NCBI GenBank assembly: GCA_018266775.1
Contig: JAFDZS010000008.1
Span: forward strand, 62,001 to 126,000
Reading direction: 5' to 3'
Length of the DNA: 64,000 nucleotides
Source of the DNA: Bacteroidota bacterium
GTDB taxonomy: Bacteria > Bacteroidota > Bacteroidia > Chitinophagales > Chitinophagaceae
Shown here piece after piece: positions 53,666 to 61,801 of this stretch. A program made the translations under genes and the position numbers. Below the pieces are notes generated by a model. It worked only from the letters and a program-made list of their open reading frames with translations, ran no database searches and had not been told where the DNA came from. Numbering within the stretch: position 1 is the stretch's first letter; every line of letters begins with the position of its first letter.

Positions 53666-54361
53666 ATGCAATATCAACACCTTTTTTTCGACCTCGACCA
53701 TACCCTTTGGGATTTTGATGCTAATGCCAAAGCTACGCTTACCGATCTTTTTGCACAATTTGAGCTGGATAAAAAAGTAGCGGCGCCTTTTGAAGATTTT
53801 TACCGTAAATATTTATACCATAATGAAATTTTGTGGGACAAATATCATAATGGCCTCATCACTTCTGATGAACTGAAATGGAAAAGAATGTGGCGCACCC
53901 TGCTGGATTTTAAAATTGGTGACGAAGTATTATCCAAACAACTCAGTGCCGGCTTTCTGGAAATTCTGCCTACCAAAAAATTATTATTTCCGCATACCAT
54001 AGAGTTACTGGAATATTTACTGTCTAAAAAATATACGCTGCACCTCATCACCAATGGTTTTGAAAAAACGCAATGGAATAAGATCAATAACAGCGGGCTG
54101 GCGCAATATTTTACCCACATGATTACCTCAGAAGCCAGCAACAGCCTGAAACCAAAAAAAGAAATTTTTGAATATGCATTAGAAAAAGCCGGTGCTAATT
54201 TGAAAGAAAGCATTATGATTGGCGATAACCTTGATGCAGATATACAGGGTGCCATCAACGCCGGTATGGATTCTGTTTTTGTAAATCACGTTAATGCCAC
54301 GCCGCATATTCAGCCAACGTATACTGTGTATCATCTGAAAGAACTGGAAGCCATTTTTTAG
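53666..54361 (+). CDS. yjjG: YjjG-family noncanonical pyrimidine nucleotidase (HAD)
   Basis: The 231-residue enzyme has the four HAD motifs: FFDLDHTLWDFD (motif I, nucleophile Asp), HLITNGFEKTQWNK (motif II, Thr), SLKPKKEIF (motif III, Lys) and MIGDNLDADIQGA (motif IV). This is the YjjG subfamily, which removes phosphate from nonstandard pyrimidine nucleotides to keep them out of DNA and RNA. I chose ATG 53666 because the family starts MQYQHLFFDLD; 35 more residues would come from the intergenic region. Confidence 0.92.
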   Translation: MQYQHLFFDLDHTLWDFDANAKATLTDLFAQFELDKKVAAPFEDFYRKYLYHNEILWDKYHNGLITSDELKWKRMWRTLLDFKIGDEVLSKQLSAGFLEILPTKKLLFPHTIELLEYLLSKKYTLHLITNGFEKTQWNKINNSGLAQYFTHMITSEASNSLKPKKEIFEYALEKAGANLKESIMIGDNLDADIQGAINAGMDSVFVNHVNATPHIQPTYTVYHLKELEAIF

Positions 54362-54371
54362 GCGCTTATCA

Positions 54372-54400
54372 CTTGAGCATTGAAAATTGAAAATTGATTG
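54372..54400. repeat. ATTGAAA-unit tract, half of an extragenic palindrome
   Basis: Units GCATTGAAA, ATTGAAA and ATTGATTG, the same unit type as one arm of the element at 33523-33604, but with no second arm within 100 bp. Confidence 0.5.
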
Positions 54401-54433
54401 TTTTATTCAGTTAACAGGCTTAGCCCAGATAAC

Positions 54434-54459
54434 AAAAAAGCCTCTGCAACGAGAGGCTT
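54434..54459 (-). terminator. Terminator of the Cys-rich peptide gene
   Basis: On the minus strand: stem AAGCCTCT / AGAGGCTT with loop CGTTGC, followed by TTTTTTG. It is 24 nt after the stop of the 55-residue gene, strong evidence that it is expressed. Confidence 0.85.
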
Positions 54460-54482
54460 TAAATAAGTTAATGCAATAGCAA

Positions 54483-54650
54483 TTACATAGATGCTGTTTT
54501 CTTGTCTTTACAGCAGGATTTACCAGATGCAGTTTTTGTGCAGCAGGTTTTTCCTTTAGCGCATTTTTTAGCTTTCTTTTTACCATTGTCAGCAAAAGCC
54601 ACACCGGTTACTAATAAAGCTGCAGTTGCGAGTAACAATACTTTTTTCAT
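54483..54650 (-). CDS. Exported Cys-rich small protein (55 residues)
   Basis: A 55-residue protein not obvious by length: MKKVLLLATAALLVTGVAFA (signal peptide, cleavage after residue 20) then a mature part of 35 residues with five cysteines (30, 36, 37, 46, 47) and 10 lysines. The cysteines form CxxxxxCC and a second CC, spaced by TKTASGKS. No family recognised; the pattern suggests metal (Cu, Zn) binding or disulfide bonds. It has its own terminator and an AT-rich upstream region with a TATATTTA sequence close to the -7 form, so it is a single-gene unit between yjjG and psd. Confidence 0.8.
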   Translation of the reverse strand: MKKVLLLATAALLVTGVAFADNGKKKAKKCAKGKTCCTKTASGKSCCKDKKTASM

Positions 54651-54739
54651 ACTACTTTTTTTAATTAATTATTGTAAATATACTTTATGTATTATAAAAC
54701 ACCAAGTGTAAAATGTTAAAAAACTGCCCGGCTCATATT

Positions 54740-55402
54740 TTATAAAGTGGCAATCACGGTAACGCCACCCTGCACCACCTGGTTCAGTTCAACATTAATT
54801 TTGGTGCCAACGGGTAACAATACATCCACACGGCTGCCGAATTTAATGAAACCCAGTTCTTCAGTTTGTTTTACCTTTTGCCCCACCTGCAGGTAGTTCA
54901 CAATGCGTTTGGCCAGTGCTCCAGCAATTTGTTTCACTAATATTTCCGTATCGTTTTTTTTGATGACCACGCTGTGCCTTTCATTTTCAGTTGATGATTT
55001 GGGATTCCATGCCACCAGGTATTTGCCTTTGTGGTATTGATTGTACACCACATCACCACTGATGGGGTTACGGTTCACGTGCACATTGGCAGGACTCATA
55101 AAAACAGAAACCTGTAAACGTTTTGCATTAAAATATTCCACATCTATCACTTCTTCAATCACCACCACTTTGCCATCTGCAGGTGCAATTACGAGGTTAT
55201 CGCCGGTAGTTAATTTTCTTGCAGGAATCCTGAAGAAGGAAACCAGGAACAATAAAACAAAAAGTGTTATAAAGAAAATAATCCAGCACAAAACGGGCAG
55301 CGAGGCGCTGAAAAAATACAATACGGCAAAATTGATGGCGCCAAAGATCATGGTGCCAATGGCGATGGATTTATATCCTTCCCTGTGAATGGTCATCAGC
55401 AT
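54740..55402 (-). CDS. psd: Phosphatidylserine decarboxylase proenzyme
   Basis: The 220-residue protein has membrane segments (about residues 14-56), then the catalytic domain with IAPADGKVVVIEE, FMSPANVHVNRNP and the cleavage site FIKFGSRVD, where Ser190 becomes the pyruvoyl cofactor. It makes phosphatidylethanolamine from phosphatidylserine in the inner membrane. The short type (about 220) is the Bacteroidota and archaeal form. It follows cdsA by 24 nt, so phospholipid head-group genes are clustered here. A -7 box also lies in that gap. Confidence 0.94.
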   Translation of the reverse strand: MLMTIHREGYKSIAIGTMIFGAINFAVLYFFSASLPVLCWIIFFITLFVLLFLVSFFRIPARKLTTGDNLVIAPADGKVVVIEEVIDVEYFNAKRLQVSVFMSPANVHVNRNPISGDVVYNQYHKGKYLVAWNPKSSTENERHSVVIKKNDTEILVKQIAGALAKRIVNYLQVGQKVKQTEELGFIKFGSRVDVLLPVGTKINVELNQVVQGGVTVIATL

Positions 55403-55413
55403 AATTTGAACCG

Positions 55414-55421
55414 CAAAGATA
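55414..55421 (-). promoter_or_regulatory. -7 box TATCTTTG of psd
   Basis: On the minus strand TATCTTTG matches TAnnTTTG and ends 11 nt before the psd ATG. It could give psd its own transcript apart from cdsA. Confidence 0.45.
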
Positions 55422-55426
55422 AAGGT

Positions 55427-56317
55427 TTACACCGTGTGAAGTGCTAATTTAACGTATAACCATACCATTGGTGCGGCAAATAATAAACTGTCGAAGCGGT
55501 CTAAAAAACCACCATGGCCCGGCATGATGGAGCCACTGTCTTTAACTCCGGCAAGGCGTTTTAATTTGCTTTCAAATAAATCGCCTATGGTGCCAAAGAT
55601 GGCGCACAATGCAGCAATGATGGCAGCATCACGCAGGGGGAGCAATTTGGTAAAATAAGCCAGCAGGCTGATCACTACTACACAAAGCAGCGCTCCGCCA
55701 ATAGTGCCTTCCCATGTTTTTTTAGGAGATATTTTAGAGAATGGTGTTTTACCTATCAACGACCCAACGATATACGCCATGGTATCATTGATCCAGATGG
55801 AGAAGATGATGGTGCAGGCATATACTTTTCCAAGATCGAGATCAGTAAAATATTCATTCGTAAGTAAAATATTATCCCGCAGGTTAAGTAACAACATCAA
55901 CGGGAGCGTGATGTATACCAGTCCTCCCATAAAAGCCAGTCTTGCTTTTTGCCGGATGGTTTTATTTGAAATTAAAAATGCCAGTAATAAAATACATTCA
56001 AAGACCCACAGTAATATTTTAAGGTTGATTGTGAAGTTATTGATAGAAAATAAGTAACGCCATTCGATATGATTAATGCCGAAAACAAGCAGCAGCATAT
56101 AGCCGCTAATGGCGATCACCAGTTTTGTAAATGTGTTAACTGTAACTGCATGGATTTTTTCCACCAGTTTAAAATATTCAAACCAGCAACCAAAATGTAT
56201 TATCGAAAACAAAATAAAAAATGCCGTGAAGTTCCATAATAAACCTGCCAGCATTACGATTACAAATACAACCGCTGTAAGCGAACGGGTTTTGAGTGTG
56301 GCTGCATTTAATGCCAT
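55427..56317 (-). CDS. cdsA: Phosphatidate cytidylyltransferase
   Basis: The 296-residue enzyme has about eight membrane helices and the family signature near the C-terminus: ISPKKTWEGTIGGALL followed by KLKRLAGVKDSGSIMPGHGGFLDRFDSLLFA. It makes CDP-diacylglycerol from phosphatidate and CTP in the inner membrane, the donor for phosphatidylserine that psd uses. Order CPBP protease-cdsA-psd on one strand, with small gaps (6 and 24 nt). Confidence 0.95.
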   Translation of the reverse strand: MALNAATLKTRSLTAVVFVIVMLAGLLWNFTAFFILFSIIHFGCWFEYFKLVEKIHAVTVNTFTKLVIAISGYMLLLVFGINHIEWRYLFSINNFTINLKILLWVFECILLLAFLISNKTIRQKARLAFMGGLVYITLPLMLLLNLRDNILLTNEYFTDLDLGKVYACTIIFSIWINDTMAYIVGSLIGKTPFSKISPKKTWEGTIGGALLCVVVISLLAYFTKLLPLRDAAIIAALCAIFGTIGDLFESKLKRLAGVKDSGSIMPGHGGFLDRFDSLLFAAPMVWLYVKLALHTV

Positions 56318-56323
56318 AAGTGG

Positions 56324-57343
56324 TTACAATAAATTTTGATGGTGTTCAGTATGTATATCATCATTGTTTTCAAAAGGGTTATTGGGATTGATGTAACCCG
56401 GCAATGGTATTTCTTCTCCCGGCCGGTCAATATCTTTTTTACTGATGATATCGAATACATACAGCAACATGGTCACAGCAATAACACCAACAATTCCTAA
56501 CCATATTGGATAACTGTCATTGAGTTTTTCCAGGTCTGCCCCTTTGCCTTGCCGTGAATAAAAGTATAAGGTGGTTATACCTATGGCATTATTAAAAAAA
56601 TGTGCGGCAACACTGATCCATAAATTCCCGGTACGGTAAAACAACCAGCCCAGGACAAAACCCAACACTGCCCTGGGTAAAAAGCCATCATACGATCCAT
56701 GAAAAGCACTGAATACTACTGATGTAATAATAACAGCCAATATGGGCCTCTTCGTCCAGCGGGATAATAAATTTTGCAATGCTCCCCTGAAAATCACTTC
56801 TTCAAAAACAGCAGGCAATAAAGCCACAATGGCCAGGGAAAGGATGAAATCTCCAAAACCATTCATTCTTGCCATTACCTGCACCTGTTTATTATAGGCA
56901 TCTTCAGCAGCTTTGAATTTTTGTTGCCAATAGGGAGAAAAAGGGATATGCTTCCATAACTCTGTTAGTGCGCCTACAATAAACAATGCGAACACAATTA
57001 TGATACACGCCAATACCAATTGAGGCAAAGCTGGTCTTTTTGCAAAGCCCAGGTGCTGCATTGGTTTATTATGGCAAATTTTACTATATAAAACAGCCGG
57101 TACAAAAAACATGAAAAAAGTGCTGATGAATTGCATCAGCCGCAACTCGTTAGCGTATTCCGGTTTCAGAATTAAATCCAGGAAGCTTTCACTTGATTGT
57201 CCTTTCAGATGACTAAAATCAATTTTTCCCAGCAGTGGAATAAAGCCGGCAAAGCCCCCAACAACAAAGCCCAGACCTGCTAAAACCAGCAGTATGGCTA
57301 ATTGCATCGGGTAGCTATATCGTTTTGTTGCTATATGCGCCAT
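56324..57343 (-). CDS. CPBP-family intramembrane metalloprotease
   Basis: The 339-residue protein has about eight membrane helices and the CPBP (Abi) motifs: FEEVIFRGALQNLLSR (EExxxR), FSAFHGSYDGFLPRAVLGF (FxxxH), and VAAHFFNNAIG (HxxxN). All four active-site motifs are present. Family members act as intramembrane proteases or as regulators of prenyl-modified proteins and bacteriocin immunity. It begins the probable CPBP-cdsA-psd operon and is divergent from dusB. Confidence 0.92.
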   Translation of the reverse strand: MAHIATKRYSYPMQLAILLVLAGLGFVVGGFAGFIPLLGKIDFSHLKGQSSESFLDLILKPEYANELRLMQFISTFFMFFVPAVLYSKICHNKPMQHLGFAKRPALPQLVLACIIIVFALFIVGALTELWKHIPFSPYWQQKFKAAEDAYNKQVQVMARMNGFGDFILSLAIVALLPAVFEEVIFRGALQNLLSRWTKRPILAVIITSVVFSAFHGSYDGFLPRAVLGFVLGWLFYRTGNLWISVAAHFFNNAIGITTLYFYSRQGKGADLEKLNDSYPIWLGIVGVIAVTMLLYVFDIISKKDIDRPGEEIPLPGYINPNNPFENNDDIHTEHHQNLL

Positions 57344-57362
57344 GCATTGAATTTATATGTTG

Positions 57363-57370
57363 TAAATTTG
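57363..57370 (+). promoter_or_regulatory. -7 box TAAATTTG upstream of dusB
   Basis: TAAATTTG matches TAnnTTTG and ends 68 nt before the dusB ATG, in the dusB/CPBP divergent gap. No -33 TTG at the right distance. Confidence 0.45.
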
Positions 57371-57438
57371 CAGCAAAAATAAGGCATTTGATGCTGTAGC
57401 TGGTATACCACTACAAATGCCGAAGACAGTGACTTTTT

Positions 57439-58482
57439 ATGATTTCAATTGGTGATCATATACAATTACCCGATTTTCCGTTATTGCTGGCACCCATGGA
57501 AGATGTGAGCGATCCGCCTTTTCGTGCCGTTTGTAAAGATCATGGTGCCGACCTGATGTACACTGAATTCATCAGCAGTGAAGGCCTGATCCGCGATGCC
57601 ATTAAAAGCCGCAAAAAGCTGGACATTTTTGATTACGAGAAACCTATCGGCATACAGATTTTTGGAGGTGATGAAGAGAGTTTGTCTATGGCCGCCAAAA
57701 TTGTTGATGTGACCAGCCCCGATTTGCTGGATATTAATTTTGGTTGCCCGGTAAAAAAAGTAGCCATGAAAGGTGCCGGCGCCGGTGTGCTGAAAGATGT
57801 GGATTTAATGGTGCGTTTAACCGATGCCGTTGTAAAGTCAACCAATTTGCCTGTTACCGTTAAAACACGTTTGGGCTGGGATGATAATAATAAAAACATT
57901 GAAGAAGTTGCAGAACGGTTACAGGATGTGGGCATTAAAGCCCTCGCCATTCATGGCCGTACACGCTCACAAATGTATAAAGGCGAGGCAGACTGGACTT
58001 TGATTGCAAAAGTGAAAGAAAACCCACGCATCACCATTCCCATTTTTGGCAATGGCGATATTGACAGCCCCGAAAAAGCACTTGCTTATAAAAATAAATA
58101 TGGTGTGGATGGTATCATGATTGGCCGTGCAGCCATAGGTTATCCCTGGATTTTTAACGAGATCAAACATTTTGTACAAACCGGAACACATTTACCGGCA
58201 CCTTCTATTGAAGACCGTGTTGCAGTATGTAAAAAACACCTGCATAAATCTTATGAATGGAAAGGGCCCAAGGTGGGCATTTTTGAAATGCGCCGTCATT
58301 ATGCCAACTATCTCAAAGGCATGCCTGGTATAAAAGAATACCGGTACAAATTAGTAACACTGGATACCGTTGAAGAAATTGATGCTGTTCTGGATGAAAT
58401 TGCGGGTAAATACAAAGGTTTTGAATTTGAAAAAACACCGATAGAGCTGATCAATTATCATGAGAAGTGCCCGGTGGAATGA
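57439..58482 (+). CDS. dusB: tRNA-dihydrouridine synthase
   Basis: The 347-residue enzyme has the Dus TIM barrel: LLAPMEDVSDPPFRAVC, DLLDINFGCPVKKVAMKGAGAGVL (catalytic Cys in GCPVKK), KTRLGWDD, ALAIHGRTRSQMYKGEADW and NGDIDSPEKA, with FMN-binding GVDGIMIGRAAIGYPW. It reduces uridines in the tRNA D-loop with NADPH. The subfamily is DusB-like by length and start. It ends 10 nt before REP fragments. Confidence 0.94.
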   Translation: MISIGDHIQLPDFPLLLAPMEDVSDPPFRAVCKDHGADLMYTEFISSEGLIRDAIKSRKKLDIFDYEKPIGIQIFGGDEESLSMAAKIVDVTSPDLLDINFGCPVKKVAMKGAGAGVLKDVDLMVRLTDAVVKSTNLPVTVKTRLGWDDNNKNIEEVAERLQDVGIKALAIHGRTRSQMYKGEADWTLIAKVKENPRITIPIFGNGDIDSPEKALAYKNKYGVDGIMIGRAAIGYPWIFNEIKHFVQTGTHLPAPSIEDRVAVCKKHLHKSYEWKGPKVGIFEMRRHYANYLKGMPGIKEYRYKLVTLDTVEEIDAVLDEIAGKYKGFEFEKTPIELINYHEKCPVE

Positions 58483-58493
58483 GCGGTTAAGAT

Positions 58494-58513
58494 TGGGGCG
58501 CTACTGCAACCTG
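58494..58513. repeat. REP right-arm fragment
   Basis: TGGGGCGCTACTGCAACCTG resembles the right arm of the full REP at 58563-58617 (GGGGCGCTGCAAGCGACCTG) with a few changes. Confidence 0.55.
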
Positions 58514-58562
58514 GGTGATTATCATAGCAGTTCTGGTTAAACGATTGAAGGCATTGAATGGC

Positions 58563-58617
58563 CAGGCCGCCATAGCGTCCCGACTGTACAAGAGATCGGG
58601 GCGCTGCAAGCGACCTG
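58563..58617. repeat. REP palindrome next to the transposase remnant
   Basis: Left arm CAGGCCGCCATAGCGTCCCG starts at 58563; right arm CGGGGCGCTGCAAGCGACCTG ends at 58617; they are imperfect inverse copies around a 12-nt loop. Nearly the same as the copy at 59411-59465 and in the same direction. Confidence 0.8.
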
Positions 58618-58792
58618 AACGATCACTATACTGACTTAAATAACCATTTTATCCAGGAATATTTTATCTTGCTATTCTTATTCTTTTCCTGCATTAAATC
58701 ATTTCTTTCCTAAACTTTCCATTTATTGCTTCAATTATGCTGAATACATCAGGTAATTCAGATGGGTATTATTTTCAGGTAAATCAAAACCA

Positions 58793-59396
58793 ATGCACTT
58801 AATTGAAGGAGAAATCTATCATATTTACAACCGGGGAAACAATAAACAATTGATTTTTTTCAATGAAAACAATTATCTCTTTTTCATTAAGAAAATCAGG
58901 GTTCAATTATATGACTGTGCAGATATTATTTGTTATTGCCTGATGCCAAACCATTTTCATTTATTGATAAGGGCGAATGAAAAAAGTATTGTTACCCGAA
59001 AAACCTTTGGTGGTAAACCCATGCAGGAATTTGCATACAGGGTTGGGAGTACTGCTAAGCAGTTATTCGCAGGCTATCAACCGGCAAAATAAAACAACAG
59101 GCTCTTTATTTCAACAGAAAACAAAAGCAAAACTCTTATCTGCAAATACTGACAGAAAAACTGAAAATTATTTTGAGAATTGTTTTTTTTATATCCATCA
59201 CAATCCTTTACAAGCAGGCCTTGTAAATACTCTTAATCAATGGCCATTCTCATCTTATCCTGATTATATTGGGGAAAGAAATGGCAACCTCTGCAAAAAA
59301 GATATTTTCTTTGAAAAGATAGGTTTATCTATTGATGATATTACCCAGAGGTCGAAAGATAAAACCCCGGAGTGGTTATTGAAAAAGATATTTTAG
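58793..59396 (+). pseudogene. REP-associated tyrosine transposase (RAYT), frameshifted
   Basis: The first part (frame of 58793) has IYHIYNRGNNKQ and the HUH metal-binding PNHFHLLI (HFH at 58952-58960). It stops at 59092 after a shifted tail. The second part, in the next frame, continues as LLSSYSQAINRQNKTTGSLFQQKTKAK (with the probable catalytic Tyr) and IHHNPLQAGLV up to the stop at 59396. The shift is at about 59042-59050, near a GGG run, consistent with a 1-nt insertion. The HUH site and the Tyr are thus separated, so the enzyme is probably dead. It is flanked by REP palindromes that such enzymes move. Confidence 0.85.
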
Positions 59397-59410
59397 GTTG
59401 CCGGAAAGTT

Positions 59411-59465
59411 CAGGCCGCCATAACGTCCCGACCGTAAATGAGCTCGGGGCGCTATAAGCGACCTG
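59411..59465. repeat. REP palindrome downstream of the transposase remnant
   Basis: Left arm CAGGCCGCCATAACGTCCCG, right arm CTCGGGGCGCTATAAGCGACC, imperfect inverse copies around a 12-nt loop. It lies 14 nt after the transposase stop and is a direct copy of the REP at 58563. Confidence 0.8.
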
Positions 59466-59507
59466 AGCGATTGATAATAGTTCTCCTTGTTATTTCGATT
59501 AAGTGGT

Positions 59508-59530
59508 CAGGCCGCCGAAGCGTCCCGACC
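59508..59530. repeat. REP left-arm fragment
   Basis: CAGGCCGCCGAAGCGTCCCG followed by ACC, matching the left arms at 58563 and 33606. No right arm. It ends 10 nt before the TrmO-like stop codon. Confidence 0.65.
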
Positions 59531-59540
59531 CCGAAGGTGT

Positions 59541-60002
59541 TTACGCACGCCAATAATTTTTCATCAATTCATCACACCACGCCGGTTCTTTAATTTCTGT
59601 TTGAGGTAAAAACCCTTTCATAACAGGTTTAATATCCAGGATGGGCGTGCCGTTAACCGCATCCAGGTATTTTACCCAAAGTTTATTGTCTTCACGCTTT
59701 ACCACTTCTGCAATGGTAAGCCCGATGGCATTCGGCCGGTTCTTTTTCCTTTGCGCAAAAATGCCCACATGCGGCCAATCAGGATTGCTGCGTGGATGAC
59801 CGCTGTATACAACTTCTTCTGGCCTGGATTGATCGAAATAGAAAATGATCTCTACATGTGAAAAGCTTTCCACACCTTCCAGCGCAATAGCAGGAATATT
59901 TTCTGCCAGTTGAATTTCACTCACCACGTTTCCCCAAAAGTCATCTGTAATGGCACTGCGGTTATTGGTAACAAAGGCTACTGGTTGTAATGTAATTTCC
60001 AT
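59541..60002 (-). CDS. trmO: TrmO/TsaA-like SAM-dependent methyltransferase
   Basis: The 153-residue protein has the TsaA/TrmO beta-barrel pattern: ALEGVESFSHVEIIFYFDQS, FAQRKKNRPNAIGLTIAEV and DAVNGTPILDIKPVM, the core of the family that N6-methylates t6A37 in some tRNAs. The length is shorter than E. coli TrmO (235), lacking its C-terminal domain. I chose ATG 60002; a longer frame overlaps the next gene upstream. A small membrane protein gene lies 5 nt upstream, and REP arms lie at its 3' end. Confidence 0.8.
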   Translation of the reverse strand: MEITLQPVAFVTNNRSAITDDFWGNVVSEIQLAENIPAIALEGVESFSHVEIIFYFDQSRPEEVVYSGHPRSNPDWPHVGIFAQRKKNRPNAIGLTIAEVVKREDNKLWVKYLDAVNGTPILDIKPVMKGFLPQTEIKEPAWCDELMKNYWRA

Positions 60003-60007
60003 AAATA

Positions 60008-60241
60008 TTATTTTATTGTTTTGATGAATCCAATAATTGAAACCACAAACCAGGTTGCTTCCAGCACTACGAATGGCCAATACTGAATCAACCACGAGGC
60101 ATAACAGGCCAGCCCGGATCCCGCTATATTCAATACAAAAAATAAAGGCCGTTTATTTTTTAGCCTACCAACCATGTCAAGAAAATAAGCCAGCAGAATT
60201 AAACCCACACCGGTTATTCCTACAAAATCAGAATATGTCAT
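60008..60241 (-). CDS. Small CBU_0592-like membrane protein
   Basis: The 77-residue protein has three hydrophobic segments and the pattern GVGLILLAYFLDMVGRLKNKRPLFFVLNIAGSGLACYAS, similar to the CBU_0592 membrane family. Function is unknown. Its stop is 5 nt before the TrmO-like ATG, so the two are one operon. Confidence 0.7.
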   Translation of the reverse strand: MTYSDFVGITGVGLILLAYFLDMVGRLKNKRPLFFVLNIAGSGLACYASWLIQYWPFVVLEATWFVVSIIGFIKTIK

Positions 60242-60329
60242 ATTCCAGGTGATTTAATAAGCCAGTAATTCGTTGAAATCAATACGCTTTATTCATATTG
60301 CAAAATAATCCATTGCTGAAGTAATGTTT

Positions 60330-61025
60330 TTATTCAGCTTTTTTCTCAATGGCTGTAATTACTTCATCACTTAATGGTGAAATGGATGGATCAAAATAAT
60401 TAGTGAGTATCCCGTTTTCATTAACGAGGTATTTAGAAAAATTCCAGCTGGGCGATTTATCATTCCATCCGTTTTCTGCACTTGTAGTGAGCCATGTAAA
60501 AACAGGGTTCTGCTGTGCAGTATGCACCACCACACTTTTTTGCATTAATGGAAATGTTACACCAAAATTCAGTTTGCAAAAACTGGCGATTTCACTATCC
60601 GTTCCTTTTTCCTGTTCCTTAAAATCATTAGCGGGGAAACCCAGCACCACCAGTTTACCTGAATATTTTTCGTACAGTTTCTGCAGATCATCGTACTGGT
60701 TGGTATAACCACAATTACTGGCGGTATTCACCAACAAAACTTTTTTCCCTTTCAATGAATCGAAGGAGTACGAACTGCCGTTATTGAGTGTACTGTTTAG
60801 TGTATAAAATGAAACCTGCGGATCTTTTTTACCAGCTAATTGCTGACTGTTCTTCCCGGTTAACTTAGTGAACCACATCCATGCAGGATATACTGCTTTC
60901 AATACTTTTTGCCTGTACGTCATATTCTTTGTATTTCTGTTTGCAATTTCTACATAAACGGCAAATATGCCAATCATTATCAGCACAACAATAATAAAGC
61001 GTTTTAGTTTTTTATTGATACGCAT
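60330..61025 (-). CDS. Membrane-anchored glutathione peroxidase-like protein
   Basis: The 231-residue protein has an N-terminal membrane helix (about residues 10-26) and a glutathione peroxidase domain with LLVNTASNCGYTNQYDDLQKLYEKY (peroxidatic Cys105), LVVLGFPANDF and the Trp-containing SPSWNFSKYLVNE. Bacterial enzymes of this type usually use thioredoxin. The anchor suggests a periplasmic place of action. It overlaps the upstream lipoprotein gene by 14 nt, so the two are coupled. Confidence 0.9.
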   Translation of the reverse strand: MRINKKLKRFIIVVLIMIGIFAVYVEIANRNTKNMTYRQKVLKAVYPAWMWFTKLTGKNSQQLAGKKDPQVSFYTLNSTLNNGSSYSFDSLKGKKVLLVNTASNCGYTNQYDDLQKLYEKYSGKLVVLGFPANDFKEQEKGTDSEIASFCKLNFGVTFPLMQKSVVVHTAQQNPVFTWLTTSAENGWNDKSPSWNFSKYLVNENGILTNYFDPSISPLSDEVITAIEKKAE

Positions 61026-61773
61026 CTTTTATAAACTTATTTAAATACTTTCTTTTAACTCCACCCATGGTATTAAAAGGGGCACCCAGTTCATAGGCAT
61101 CGAAGTAGAAGAAGATATATTCTTCGTTCATTGAAAAGTTTAATTTATTATCCAGTTCAAGCTGCCCCGTTAAAGGTACAGTTGCAACTGCTGATAAAAT
61201 TAGTTGTTTAAAATACAGTGAATCTGCGTTGGAGTAGATATTAAAAAAGTCTCCAAATCTAATAAACTTATTTAATCGTGTATCGAAATTTATACAGTTA
61301 TAACAGCGAAGTGGACGCATTAATGCAGCATCACAATAGCTCATTTCAAAACAATAACTAATAAGTATTTTGTCTCTGAAGATATTATTTAATGACATTT
61401 CAGTTTCACCTGCAACGCCAGTTTTGGTTTCTGTACCTGATAGGTCGTCATTATAGTCCTTGAGAAAAGAGCCTGCCATATTTATCATTTTTTTCCGTAG
61501 CATCTTTTCCCGTTCTGCGTCAGTTTTCTCTATTAAACGGGGGATAATTATGGTTCCCGGTATTTTCGGTTCTATTACAGCCCAGTCAAGTGTATCAACA
61601 GTAAAACCTCCAGGCAATTTGTATAATGGGCCTCCATTCATTTTCTCTATGTCTCCAACAAAAAAAGTATCGTTAGTTTCAGTAAAAGAAACTGGGGTAA
61701 AATTATTTCGCCTTCTTTCATTACAGGCAAAGAGGGTATAACAACAGCATAAAATAATCAATATTTTCATCAT
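61012..61773 (-). CDS. Lipoprotein of unknown function before the peroxidase
   Basis: The 253-residue protein has a short signal peptide with lipobox (TLFAC, lipid Cys about residue 17). I do not recognise a domain; the mature part holds many charged residues and several tyrosines near the end (EEYIFFYFDAYELGAPF), a beta-rich pattern. I chose ATG 61773, as the longer frame starts with a TTG. The 3' end overlaps the glutathione peroxidase gene by 14 nt, a translational coupling that hints at a shared envelope role. Confidence 0.75.
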   Translation of the reverse strand: MMKILIILCCCYTLFACNERRRNNFTPVSFTETNDTFFVGDIEKMNGGPLYKLPGGFTVDTLDWAVIEPKIPGTIIIPRLIEKTDAEREKMLRKKMINMAGSFLKDYNDDLSGTETKTGVAGETEMSLNNIFRDKILISYCFEMSYCDAALMRPLRCYNCINFDTRLNKFIRFGDFFNIYSNADSLYFKQLILSAVATVPLTGQLELDNKLNFSMNEEYIFFYFDAYELGAPFNTMGGVKRKYLNKFIKDAYQ

Positions 61774-61801
61774 TATCAATTATGCCCTATTCAATTATCC
61801 A

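Larger units (their letters stand above)
58483..58792. other. 310-bp gene-free region with REP elements
   Basis: The gap between dusB and the transposase remnant holds a right-arm REP fragment (58494-58513) and a full REP (58563-58617). The rest is AT-rich and has no ORF above 50 codons and no clear promoter. Confidence 0.7.

Noticed and set aside
59042..59050. Programmed ribosomal frameshift in the transposase
   Set aside because: No slippery heptamer or downstream stem is evident, and REP-associated transposases are normally single-frame; decay or read error is simpler.
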